Shown here one piece after another: positions 31,563-40,306 of a stretch of 64,000 bases of DNA (within the stretch, counting starts at the first letter, position 1; every line of letters begins with the position of its first letter). Position numbers and translations under genes: made by a program. The stretch is from Caprella mutica (lineage: Eukaryota > Arthropoda > Malacostraca > Amphipoda > Caprellidae). The stretch is from positions 62,001-126,000 of the forward strand of contig CANNZV010000931.1 in the NCBI GenBank assembly GCA_947561585.1, written 5' to 3'. Under the pieces are notes generated by a model. That model saw only the letters and a program-made list of their open reading frames with translations. It searched no databases and was not told where the DNA came from.

Positions 31563-32853
31563 ACTTGTCCCACTCGACGAGAAGATGTTCTGGGCCTCGG
31601 AACGTGATGTTCGGCGACGACCACAGCTGTTGATCTTCGACCAGCCGCAAGCTGGGAATGCGTTCGACCAACGCTTCGATAACAAGTCGCGTCTCGATCT
31701 TTGCGAGCTGTGCACCCAAACAGAAGTGGATGCCCTTGCCGAAGCTGATGTTGTGGGCTGCATTTGCACGATGAATGTCGAACTCGTCGGGTTGGTTGAA
31801 GATGTCCGGCTGGCGATTCGCTGATGCGAAGTTCATAAAGACCGGCGTGTCAGCCGGAATGTCGACGCCGGCGAGCGTGGTTGCCTGCGTCGTTACCCGT
31901 CTCCACGAAATCTGGCTTGAGTTGAACCTCACGACCTCTTCAACGGCATTGGGGATCAAGGACGGATCGTCGACGAGCTGATCCCACTGATCCCGGTGCG
32001 AAAGCAGAGACACCAATGCGTTACAGATCAAGTTCGTCACCGCTTCGTGGCCAGCGAACGACAGGCCGTATATGACCGACTCGACCTCTCGGTAGCTGAT
32101 CTCGCCTGGGTTACCCCGGTGTGCGGCGAGTAGCTCGGAGGCAAAGTCGTCGCCGGGCTTCTCGAACTTCGCCTTCGTGAAGTCCCGGCAGTAGCGCCAG
32201 TAGGCCAACATCTTCTCCGCGATCTCGACCTGCTCCTGCTCGGTCGGCCGCCCCCACGAGAAGGCCTTGCGGTCGTTGCACCAGTTCTTCAGCAGCTCGT
32301 CGTCGGCCTCGGGGAATCCAATGAAGCGAAAGACCGTTTCGCCCGGCAGCGGGAATGCGAAGGCATCGATGAACTCGGTCGGGCAAGCGCCGGCGAGCAT
32401 GTCGTCGATCAGCTCATGGCTCCGACGCGTGATGTACGGCTCGAGCGTGCGGATGCGCCGCCGGTTGAACCCCGCACGAGTGTGTACCCGGATCCGGCCA
32501 TGGTCAGGTTCGGGGCGATTCGACATGACCGCGACGGGGTTGAAGTCAGGGGCTGCAAGGACCGCTGCTGCTGCGTCCCCGATCGGGAACACCGGGTTCT
32601 GCACGTTGGTCGACGCATAGACATCGGGGTTCATGAAGACTTCGACGATGTCTTCCATCCGAGTGATGACCACGTAGCCAAGCTTTTCTGCGAAGAATAT
32701 TGGCCCGGCCTCTCTCAGCTCGTTTGCGATGGCGTACGGCTCGGCCAGATAGTCGTCGTTCAGCGGCGACCATTCGTGATTCACCGGGCAGCCCGAAGGC
32801 GCAGCGATCATGGCATTGGGGGCCTGGTGGTAGCTATTGCCGCGCTCGGTCAT
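31561..32853 (-). CDS. Cytochrome P450
   Basis: A 430-residue soluble bacterial P450. The heme-binding loop is FGKGIHFCLGAQLAK (Cys near residue 378). The K-helix ExxR is EEVVRF, and the I-helix reads GLSFAGHEAVTN, where Ala occupies the place of the usual Thr after the acidic residue. ATG 32853 overlaps the LigB-type gene's stop by one base. Location inside the hpaE-ligA-ligB operon suggests that it hydroxylates or demethylates an aromatic to give the catechol used by the dioxygenase. It needs a ferredoxin and reductase, not seen here. The substrate is inferred only. Confidence 0.9.
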   Translation of the reverse strand: MTERGNSYHQAPNAMIAAPSGCPVNHEWSPLNDDYLAEPYAIANELREAGPIFFAEKLGYVVITRMEDIVEVFMNPDVYASTNVQNPVFPIGDAAAAVLAAPDFNPVAVMSNRPEPDHGRIRVHTRAGFNRRRIRTLEPYITRRSHELIDDMLAGACPTEFIDAFAFPLPGETVFRFIGFPEADDELLKNWCNDRKAFSWGRPTEQEQVEIAEKMLAYWRYCRDFTKAKFEKPGDDFASELLAAHRGNPGEISYREVESVIYGLSFAGHEAVTNLICNALVSLLSHRDQWDQLVDDPSLIPNAVEEVVRFNSSQISWRRVTTQATTLAGVDIPADTPVFMNFASANRQPDIFNQPDEFDIHRANAAHNISFGKGIHFCLGAQLAKIETRLVIEALVERIPSLRLVEDQQLWSSPNITFRGPEHLLVEWDK

Positions 32854-33677
32854 CACACGGCCAGTCGATAGCTCGCAATGGTGCAGCCCACGGCGAAGAT
32901 CGGAATCGGCGCATAGAAGTGGACGTCGCCGGGCGCGCCGTTAGCCGCTGCGCTGACGGTCACGAAGGTGCGAATTTCGAAGCCGCCCTGGCCAGCATCG
33001 GCGTAGACCTGGGTGTCGTCGTAGTCGAGGAGTGCGTCCTTGTCGTTGCGACTCCAGCGGTCGAGAAAGTCGCGGTCCCAGGCTTCGTTGATCTTGCCGG
33101 AGTCCGGTGTCGCCGGCCAGTGTGAGATACCGCCCGTGCCCACGATGGCGATCTTCTCGGGGACCGAGTCGCACGCCCGCCGCAACGCTTCGCCGAACGC
33201 CCACGCTCGATGGATTGGCGTGAGTGGCGGGCCTTGGCAGTTGATGTTGACCGGGATCACCGGAAGGTCGAACCGTGGCGTGAGGAAGTGCAGCGGCACC
33301 GCAATGCCGTGATCGAACTTCCACTCCTCGGCATAGCTGACGTCGGCCGATTGCATGACTTCGGTGATCAAGCGACGAGAGAGATCTTTGTTGCCAGGCG
33401 CTCGGAACTTGTCGATTCCAAGCCACGCCGCGTCCTCGATGGGGCCGTCGTAGAAGTCGGCCATGCCCATGGCGAACGACGGCATGTTGTTCATAAAGAA
33501 GTTGGCGAAGTGTTCTGCGGCGATGATGACGATCGCTTCAGCCCCCGATGCTTCGATGTCTTGGCGCATCTGGTCGAAGCTCTCGTAGAAGGCGTCTCGC
33601 ACCGCGGGGTCAGCCTGATCGGCACGCCCAGTGATGCCCGGGGCGTGACTGCACACTCCTGCGTAGACCAAGGCCAT
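32853..33677 (-). CDS. LigB-type class III extradiol dioxygenase, catalytic subunit
   Basis: A 274-residue protein of the LigB family, which cleaves catechols next to the hydroxyls using Fe(II). It has GVCSHAPGITGRAD near the start, AEHFANFFMNNMPSF (metal and acid residues), EEWKFDHGIAVPLHFLTP and VGTGGISHWPAT. It is paired with a separate LigA-like alpha subunit, as in protocatechuate 4,5-dioxygenase. The hpaE and hpaF neighbours suggest that homoprotocatechuate or a close analogue is the substrate. The start ATG follows the LigA stop by one base. Confidence 0.85.
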   Translation of the reverse strand: MALVYAGVCSHAPGITGRADQADPAVRDAFYESFDQMRQDIEASGAEAIVIIAAEHFANFFMNNMPSFAMGMADFYDGPIEDAAWLGIDKFRAPGNKDLSRRLITEVMQSADVSYAEEWKFDHGIAVPLHFLTPRFDLPVIPVNINCQGPPLTPIHRAWAFGEALRRACDSVPEKIAIVGTGGISHWPATPDSGKINEAWDRDFLDRWSRNDKDALLDYDDTQVYADAGQGGFEIRTFVTVSAAANGAPGDVHFYAPIPIFAVGCTIASYRLAV

Positions 33678-33678
33678 C

Positions 33679-34032
33679 TCATTCGCTCCTGTTCGATTGT
33701 CCGAGGCTCTCCGCGTGTGCGTCGACGCCTTCGTACCCGGTCATTGCATACACACCTTCGCGCACCGGACCGTGTTTCTCGATGCCATCTCGCATCAGCT
33801 GCAGGTAGTCGGCCCACGCGATCTGATGCAACGCCGCGAAGTGCATCAGGATCTGCCCGTTGACCCCGAGGTGAAACAGCAGCCCGATATCGGGTTCGAT
33901 GAGTGCCGCGGCCTCTTCGTTCGTGAGATCGAACGGTGCGAGCACGCCAGCGCGATTCTCGAGATAGCTCTGCTGTAGGTCTTCATCGCGGTTGAGTTCA
34001 TAGAGAAACTTCTGCACGTAGTACAAGCTCAT
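33679..34032 (-). CDS. LigA-like extradiol dioxygenase alpha subunit
   Basis: A 117-residue all-helical protein with YYVQKFLYELNRDEDLQQSYLENR and LFHLGVNGQILMHFAALHQIAWADYLQLMR, matching the LigA fold that covers the LigB active site. ATG 34032 is chosen because the domain begins there; the open frame to 34134 overlaps hpaE. It is two bases after the hpaE stop and one base before the LigB-type gene. Confidence 0.82.
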   Translation of the reverse strand: MSLYYVQKFLYELNRDEDLQQSYLENRAGVLAPFDLTNEEAAALIEPDIGLLFHLGVNGQILMHFAALHQIAWADYLQLMRDGIEKHGPVREGVYAMTGYEGVDAHAESLGQSNRSE

Positions 34033-34033
34033 C

Positions 34034-35560
34034 TCATCCTCCCAGTTTCGGAATGGCGTGGTCGCCGAGGGCGATGGAGATGTTTTTGGTTTCCATGTAG
34101 AAATCGAAGCTCCAATCGCCGCCATCTCGACCAATGCCGCTGGCCTTGGTGCCGCCGAACGGCGTCGGAAGGTGGCGGACGTTTTGTGAGTTCACCCACA
34201 CCATGCCCGCTTCGAGCTGGCCGGCGACCCGATGTGCTCGAGTGACATCGCTCGTCCACAGATAGCCGGCAAGGCCATAGGGGATGTCGTTGGCGATCGA
34301 CACCGCATCGGCTTCGTCGGCGAAGGGAATGGCGGTAAGCGCCGGGCCGAAGATCTCTTCTTGCGCGATTCGCATGTCGTTGCGCGCCCTCGTGAACAGC
34401 ATCGGGGTCACCCAGTGGCCGCCGTCGGGTGCGTCGGCATACGGGGTGCCCTCGACGACCGTTGCTCCTTCGCTCTCGGCGATGTTGCGGTAGCCCAATA
34501 CCTTGTCGTAGTGCTGCTGGTGAATGAGTGGGCCAATCACGCTGGCCGGGTCGAGTGGATGGCCCACGCATATGGCCTTCATTTTGTCGGCCAAACGTTG
34601 GGTGAACGTCTCGTAGATCGACTCGTGGATGAGCACCCGGCTGCTGCTTGTGCACCGTTCGCCGTTCAGGCTGTAGATCATGAAGATCACCGCATCGAGC
34701 GCTCGCTCGATGTCGGCGTCGTCGAACACGATCACCGGGTTCTTGCCACCGAGTTCGAAGTGCACGCGTTTGAGCGTGTCGGCACCTTGTTTTTGAATCA
34801 TGGACCCCGTCGATGATTCGCCCACGAACGCGATGGCCTTGATGTCGGGGTGCTCGGTTAGGCTCCTGCCCGCAGTTTCGCCCAGGCCGTGCACGACATT
34901 GAGTACGCCCGGCGGCAAGCCCGCTTCGAGTGCGGTCTCGGCGAGGAGGTGTGCCGTGAACGGGCTCCACTCGGCGGGTTTGTGCACCACCGTGCAGCCC
35001 GCAGCGAGCGCTGGAGCGATTTTCCAGGTGCTCAACATGAACGGGGTGTTCCATGGGGTGATGACGCCGACCGGTCCAATGGGATGGCGGGTGGTGTAGT
35101 TGATGTGGTCCGGGGTGGGCAGCGACGTTCCGTCGGCGGCTCCAGGCGCGTGATCGGCGAAGAAGCGAAAGTTGGCGGCCCCTCGAATCGCGGCCGCACT
35201 CATGAAACGCATCGTCTGGCCGGTGTCGACCGATTCGACGACGGCTATCTCGTCGGCCCTCTGCTCGAGCAGGTCGGCAACATTATGCAAGATGGCTTTG
35301 CGCGTCACGCCCGGAGTTCTCGACCAGTGGCTGAACGCATCAGTGGCGGCGCGGGCGGCGGCATCGATGTCGCTCGAATCGCCAGCCCAAACAGTTCCGA
35401 GTGGGGTGCCGTCGATGGGCGAGCTGTTGGCAAACGTCGCACCAGACACGCTTGCAACGGCTTCACCGTTAATCAGGTGTGGCAGTGGCGTGTCGGCGAA
35501 TCGAGCGAGGGCATCGTGCGCGATTGCCACGTTGTCTTCAAAGGTGTTTGTGCTCGCCAT
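34034..35560 (-). CDS. hpaE: 5-carboxymethyl-2-hydroxymuconate-semialdehyde dehydrogenase-like
   Basis: A 508-residue aldehyde dehydrogenase. The NAD-binding NTPFMLSTWKIAPALAAGCTVVHKPAEWSP, the glutamate in FELGGKNPVIVFD and the catalytic Cys in LNGERCTSSSR are all present. HpaE oxidises the ring-cleavage semialdehyde. ATG 35560 has GGGAG five bases upstream. It leads the operon hpaE-ligA-ligB-P450; a candidate HpaR operator is 37 bases before the start. Confidence 0.85.
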   Translation of the reverse strand: MASTNTFEDNVAIAHDALARFADTPLPHLINGEAVASVSGATFANSSPIDGTPLGTVWAGDSSDIDAAARAATDAFSHWSRTPGVTRKAILHNVADLLEQRADEIAVVESVDTGQTMRFMSAAAIRGAANFRFFADHAPGAADGTSLPTPDHINYTTRHPIGPVGVITPWNTPFMLSTWKIAPALAAGCTVVHKPAEWSPFTAHLLAETALEAGLPPGVLNVVHGLGETAGRSLTEHPDIKAIAFVGESSTGSMIQKQGADTLKRVHFELGGKNPVIVFDDADIERALDAVIFMIYSLNGERCTSSSRVLIHESIYETFTQRLADKMKAICVGHPLDPASVIGPLIHQQHYDKVLGYRNIAESEGATVVEGTPYADAPDGGHWVTPMLFTRARNDMRIAQEEIFGPALTAIPFADEADAVSIANDIPYGLAGYLWTSDVTRAHRVAGQLEAGMVWVNSQNVRHLPTPFGGTKASGIGRDGGDWSFDFYMETKNISIALGDHAIPKLGG

Positions 35561-35596
35561 CAGTCTCCCGTGCAACGAAGTTCACCGCATGTACTT

Positions 35597-35610
35597 CACA
35601 TGTTAACTAT
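35597..35610. promoter_or_regulatory. Candidate HpaR operator upstream of hpaE
   Basis: CACATGTTAACTAT matches 13 of 14 positions of the motif at 31111-31124. It lies 37 bp before the hpaE start. The two sites together sit before the start of each hpa transcription unit. Confidence 0.55.
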
Positions 35611-35655
35611 TCCCTGCACAGTAGCTTACGCCGCACCCCACTTGCACAAAAAGAT

Positions 35656-36630
35656 CTAGCGCACCGATGCTTCGAAGTGGGCGGCGAGGCGGTCAAAGCC
35701 TTCAGCCAACGACACTGCTGGCTCCCAGCCGAGTGCCTCTCTCGTGCGAGATTGGTCAAACCAGTGCGCCGTCGAGAGCTGCTCGGCCCCAAACGCCGTC
35801 ATTGGCGGTTCGCCCTCTCGCGAGGTTCGCTCCCATACCTGCTCGACGATCGTGCCGCCGGCAACCGCAACAGAGCGGGGCACCGACCGCGGTGACCACT
35901 CCACCGCGGCCGCCGCCGTGATGCGAGCAAACAACTCGTGAACGGTTCGCGGTTCGCCATTGGAGACAACGAACGCCTCGCCCGCAACCTGCGGTGCCCT
36001 ATCGAGCGCGGCGATCAACGCGTCGGCGGCGTTGTCGGCCCAGGTCGTGTCTATCAGCGCAAGCCCCGAACCAATCAACGGCAAGCGCCCTTGAATTGCG
36101 CGATCGATCACGCGCTCAACGAGTTGGGTGTCGCCAACGCCAATGACCAAATGCGGGCGAATCGCCACCACCGCCATTTCGTCGCTCGTGCTTGCGAGCG
36201 CAAGCTGTTCGGCCATTGCCTTGGTGGTTGCGTAGTGGCCGGTCGTCCTATCCGGGTCTGCTGGGTCTGTGCCAGCGCCGACCAGTGACTCGCCGCTGTG
36301 GGCAACCGACGGCGAAGAAACGTGCACGAACCGCGAAACACCAGCGTCGCTCGCTGCGGTGAGAACCGTAGACGTTCCCTCCACATTCACCGCAAAAAAA
36401 TCCTTCCAATCGCCGACGATGTCTACCTTGGCCGCGAGATGAATCACGGCGTTTTGGCCTTGCATTGCGGCGGCGACTATTTCGGCGTCGGTGATCGACC
36501 CATTCACCTCGTTTACGCCAGAATCGGCACGTGAACGCTGTAGCACGGTGACCTCGTCGCCGCGTTCGGCGAGCTTGTCCACAACTATGCGGCCGATCAT
36601 GCTGGTTGCGCCGGTGACAAGAATTCGCAT
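35656..36630 (-). CDS. oleD: OleD-like NAD(P)-dependent 2-alkyl-3-ketoacid reductase
   Basis: A 324-residue extended SDR (3-beta-HSD-like). The Rossmann motif is ILVTGATSMIGRIVVDKL and the catalytic Tyr-Lys is in GHYATTKAMAEQ. It reduces the beta-keto acid made by OleA. ATG 36630 is two bases after the oleBC stop; the open frame to 36678 is not used. The place directly after oleA and oleBC supports oleD over other SDR functions. Confidence 0.86.
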   Translation of the reverse strand: MRILVTGATSMIGRIVVDKLAERGDEVTVLQRSRADSGVNEVNGSITDAEIVAAAMQGQNAVIHLAAKVDIVGDWKDFFAVNVEGTSTVLTAASDAGVSRFVHVSSPSVAHSGESLVGAGTDPADPDRTTGHYATTKAMAEQLALASTSDEMAVVAIRPHLVIGVGDTQLVERVIDRAIQGRLPLIGSGLALIDTTWADNAADALIAALDRAPQVAGEAFVVSNGEPRTVHELFARITAAAAVEWSPRSVPRSVAVAGGTIVEQVWERTSREGEPPMTAFGAEQLSTAHWFDQSRTREALGWEPAVSLAEGFDRLAAHFEASVR

Positions 36631-36632
36631 CT

Positions 36633-39188
36633 CTACAACTTCCCGAGCGAGCCGCCCGAAAGCGCTGCTTCCGCCCACTGGGCAACGGCAACGCGGTCGA
36701 TCTTTGAATTGTGCCGTCGGTCGACCGGCAGTGACGGAACCTCGAACACCGCAACGACATCGTGGTCGGCGACGCCGCGGACTTCGTCAATACGCTCCAG
36801 GGCGGCAAGCCCCGCTGCGCTCACGGGATCCGTCGGTTCGATCACCACGACCGTCACCTGGTTGCCCACCGGGCCAACACCGACCACGGCGGCCATCTTC
36901 ACACCGGCCAGGTCCTCCACGGCCTTCTCGAGCCCGACGGGCCCGATAGGGCCCGTCGCCGACCAGATCAGGTGCGGTACTCGACCATTCACCCACAGCC
37001 GGCCGTCGTCATCGATATGGCCGACATCGCCGGTTCGGTGCCAGCCCGCTGGCTGAGAGGCCATGTGGGTGGTGTGCCACAGCCGGTCATATCCCAGTCG
37101 TTGGTGGTCCGCTCGAACCAAGATCTCGCCACAGCCCGGCCGTTGAATGCTCAGCGCAGCGATCGACACCTCCACGCCAGGGGCCGGTTTGCCAACGCAC
37201 ACGCCATCTCCGGAACCCGCCTCAACCATCTCGGGAAGGCTGATGCTGGCCACCGGAAGCACCTCGGTCATTCCATATGGGGTGTGGGCCGTGGCGTTTG
37301 GAAACACCAAACTAGTCGCCGACAGCAAAGAGGTTCGTACCGGGGCGCCGGCGCTGAGCAACAGGCGCACGTTCGCCAACGCGTCGCGTCCCTCGCCAGA
37401 TACCTGTGATTCGGTACTGACCAGTTCTTCGAGCGCAGCTGGCGAGGCAAACACCATGGTGGCATCGATGGCGGAAACGGCGTCGGCCAAGGTCGGAGCG
37501 TCGAGGCTGCCCGGAGACGACACGTCGATATCTGGAACGGTCGACGTGATGCCAAGGAGCGGCCCGTAAATCGCGAACGGGGCAAACGCGGCAACCAGTG
37601 AGTCTGCCTCGCCAATGTTGTAGAGGTCGGCGATGATGTCGCGCTGGGCAGCGAGCTTCGCATGGGTGTAGCGCACGCCCTTCGACGGCCCCGTCGAACC
37701 GGAGGTGAACACCACGGCCGCTTCAGCGTCTTCGGTCGGAAGCGCAAGGTTGGCAATGGTGGTGTCACCGTCGGAGGCGGCGAGGTCTGCAGAGACTCCC
37801 AGTAATCGCTTCTGGATCCCCGACATTGCCTGCACGCAGATGCGTCGGCCCGGCCAGCGAAGCGTGCGTGACGCAGCGAGTGCCTTGCTAATGCCCACGA
37901 GGTGTTTGGGGTAGGCGGCCTTGAGTGCAGCCGTCATCTGTTTCGGCGTGAGCGCCCCGTCTATCAGAACGACCGTCGCGCCCATTCGCCAACAGGCAAA
38001 CAGGGTCGTGATCATCTCGATGCCCGGGGGGATCATCACCGCGACACGGTCCCCTGGTTCGACGCCGGCGGCGAGTAGTGCTGCGCCGCGACCATCGACC
38101 CGATGCGCGAGTTCGTCGAACGTGATGGTGGCCTGATCATCGTTCATCTCGCGGAGCGCAACAACGTTTGCGAGGGTCGGGCGGGTCAGGGCCTGTAAGA
38201 GCGAAGATGGGTTGGCGTTGGTTGCCGTTTGCTCGGTGAGCGATACCGAACGGCTCGGCGTGGCAAGGACGTGAGCCAACCAGTCGGTGACCACCTCGGG
38301 CACCGGGGCGTCTTCGCTCACAAAGTGGCCGGCGTGAGCCCACCGATGCACGTCGGCATGGGGAAGCCGCTGCTCGAAGTCGTGCAGATAAAGGTCCGAA
38401 AAGACCGGATCCCGTGAACCCCACAACAACAATGTGGGCACCCGCTGCAACAGAGCGAGGCCCTCGGCGATGCCATCGAGTGTGGCCGCGGACGGATGGT
38501 CGGCGTCGAGTGGAATATCCTCGACGAACGTTTCGATCGCTGCCCGACGGTCTTTGCTCAGGTACGGGGCCAGGAAACCCTCGCGGATGTGCTTGGGCGT
38601 GCGGGGGTGCGACATTTCGAACGCACCCGTAATGAACGCGGTGGTGTCCACGGTCGCTCGGTGAAGCGCCGTCCGGGTTCGCGTCGCTCGAATGATGCGA
38701 GGTGCCGGCGACCCTTCGGGCTGATGCACGGCCGTGTTGGACAGGATGACTCCGCGCAGCTGCGGCAGGTGCCGCTGGGCCCACCCAAGCGAGATCGGGC
38801 CGCCCCAATCATGAGCGATGGTGACAACCGGGCCAGTAATGCCGATCTCGTCGGTCAATGCACACAGGTCGTTGATGCGATCGGCCAGCCGACGGGTCGT
38901 GCCCGTGCGATCCGAAAACCCCATGTCTAGGTGGTCGACGGCAACGCCACGAACCCCATCGGGCAAACCGCGCAGCACATTGCGCCACAGATACGACCAC
39001 GACGGGTTGCCGTGCACGCACAGAACCGTGAGCGTCGAAGCGTCGGCTTCAGGGACGGTGTCGAGAACGTGAAAGGTTCGGGTTGTTCCGTCGAGGGAAA
39101 CGGGAACGAGGCGCGACCACGAGGGGTCGAGACCGTCGAGGCCCGCCGGTGGAAGCTGGGCTGGTTCGGTGGTCCCGAGCGTTACCAC
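36633..39188 (-). CDS. oleBC: OleBC fusion: beta-lactone decarboxylase and beta-lactone synthetase
   Basis: An 851-residue two-domain protein. Residues 1-310 form an alpha/beta hydrolase of the haloalkane-dehalogenase type: HGNPSWSYLWRNVLRG, nucleophile Asp in IAHDWGGPISLGW and His in HAGHFVSEDAP, matching OleB. From about 330 to 851 it is an adenylate-forming enzyme (VVFTSGSTGPSKGVRYTHAKL, HRTGDVGHIDDDGRLWVNGR), matching OleC. OleC closes a beta-hydroxy acid to a beta-lactone; OleB removes CO2 to give the olefin. Fused oleBC is known in actinobacteria such as Micrococcus. The GTG start (39188) overlaps the oleA stop by seven bases. Confidence 0.9.
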   Translation of the reverse strand: MVTLGTTEPAQLPPAGLDGLDPSWSRLVPVSLDGTTRTFHVLDTVPEADASTLTVLCVHGNPSWSYLWRNVLRGLPDGVRGVAVDHLDMGFSDRTGTTRRLADRINDLCALTDEIGITGPVVTIAHDWGGPISLGWAQRHLPQLRGVILSNTAVHQPEGSPAPRIIRATRTRTALHRATVDTTAFITGAFEMSHPRTPKHIREGFLAPYLSKDRRAAIETFVEDIPLDADHPSAATLDGIAEGLALLQRVPTLLLWGSRDPVFSDLYLHDFEQRLPHADVHRWAHAGHFVSEDAPVPEVVTDWLAHVLATPSRSVSLTEQTATNANPSSLLQALTRPTLANVVALREMNDDQATITFDELAHRVDGRGAALLAAGVEPGDRVAVMIPPGIEMITTLFACWRMGATVVLIDGALTPKQMTAALKAAYPKHLVGISKALAASRTLRWPGRRICVQAMSGIQKRLLGVSADLAASDGDTTIANLALPTEDAEAAVVFTSGSTGPSKGVRYTHAKLAAQRDIIADLYNIGEADSLVAAFAPFAIYGPLLGITSTVPDIDVSSPGSLDAPTLADAVSAIDATMVFASPAALEELVSTESQVSGEGRDALANVRLLLSAGAPVRTSLLSATSLVFPNATAHTPYGMTEVLPVASISLPEMVEAGSGDGVCVGKPAPGVEVSIAALSIQRPGCGEILVRADHQRLGYDRLWHTTHMASQPAGWHRTGDVGHIDDDGRLWVNGRVPHLIWSATGPIGPVGLEKAVEDLAGVKMAAVVGVGPVGNQVTVVVIEPTDPVSAAGLAALERIDEVRGVADHDVVAVFEVPSLPVDRRHNSKIDRVAVAQWAEAALSGGSLGKL

Positions 39189-40207
39189 TGGAGTTCAATA
39201 AATGAGGAGTTCAACCCCGAGCCAATTCCAGCGAGCAGTACGCCATCCCCAGGGCTGAGCTGGTCTTGGATTGCGGCCAGCGTGACCGGCACCGCTGCCG
39301 GGCCGATGTTGCCGTAGTCCGGGAAGGTACGAGGCACGCGGTCGCCGTCGATCCCGAGCGTGTCGATCACGGCTTGGGTATGTACCTGGGACACTTGATG
39401 AAGCACGTAGAACTTCATGTCGTGACGCCAGCGCTCGTTGTGTTCGATCTCGTCCCACGAACGCTTAACCAACTCGGTGCCAGCCTCGAGAAGGCCGCGC
39501 GTGTCGGTGCGCATGTACTCGAGTGACCCCACGCACAGATCTTGATGCATGGTCGACGCACGGAAATAACCGCCGGTGACCCGATGGCTTCCCGGGTTCT
39601 CGGAATGGCGGCCAAGGACCATGGCCGCCGACCCCGAACCGAGGGTAAGGGTCGCGAAATTGGGAAAGAGGTCATCGGCGGTGGATGACTCGTCGAGCAA
39701 ACGCTCGATCGTGTTCTCGTGGATCTCCCGCGTGCCTTCGCCGTCGACGAGCAGCACGTAATCGAGCTGTCCGGTTTCGATCAGCGACCCGGCCAAATGA
39801 ATGCCGTTCATGAACCCAAGGCACGCGTTGGAGAGATCGAAGTTCATGCAGCTCGATGGCAGGCCGAGCTCGTCGTGCACGCTAACGGCACTCGAGGGCT
39901 CGAGGCGGGCCCGGCACACGCTTGTGTCGATCATCATGCCGATTCGGGAACGGTCGATACCCGCGGCTTCAATCGCCTTCTCGCCCGCTAAAGCCGCAGC
40001 ATCGGTGAAAGACACGCCTTGGGGCCATTGCCGACGCTGGGAAATGCCAGCCAACGACTTGAGCAGGCCGGGCTTGGTGTCGGTGCGCTCATAGAACGGG
40101 GCAAGGCGTTCATCGATATCTTCTGAGGTGACGACCTCGGGCGCATCGACGGCTTGGATCGACAGGATCGCCACGTCGTTGTAGGAGAAGTTGGCGTTGC
40201 CTGTCAT
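39182..40207 (-). CDS. oleA: OleA-type thiolase-superfamily acyl-CoA condensing enzyme
   Basis: A 341-residue KAS III-like protein that joins two acyl-CoAs head to head and gives a 2-alkyl-3-ketoacid. The catalytic Cys is in FDLSNACLGFMNG, the His in FYVLHQVSQVHT and the Asn in DYGNIGPAAV. ATG 40207 has AAGGACTCC upstream. It begins the oleA-oleBC-oleD operon. FabH is unlikely given this operon and the longer length. Confidence 0.88.
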   Translation of the reverse strand: MTGNANFSYNDVAILSIQAVDAPEVVTSEDIDERLAPFYERTDTKPGLLKSLAGISQRRQWPQGVSFTDAAALAGEKAIEAAGIDRSRIGMMIDTSVCRARLEPSSAVSVHDELGLPSSCMNFDLSNACLGFMNGIHLAGSLIETGQLDYVLLVDGEGTREIHENTIERLLDESSTADDLFPNFATLTLGSGSAAMVLGRHSENPGSHRVTGGYFRASTMHQDLCVGSLEYMRTDTRGLLEAGTELVKRSWDEIEHNERWRHDMKFYVLHQVSQVHTQAVIDTLGIDGDRVPRTFPDYGNIGPAAVPVTLAAIQDQLSPGDGVLLAGIGSGLNSSFIELQW

Positions 40208-40306
40208 GGAGTCCTTGCTGGCCAGTGTCTGTTCGACGGCCTCACTCTAGCTGGAATTGGCTTCGGCCTCATCGTCGAAGGCGCTGCCATCTGCGATGGC
40301 TTTCCG

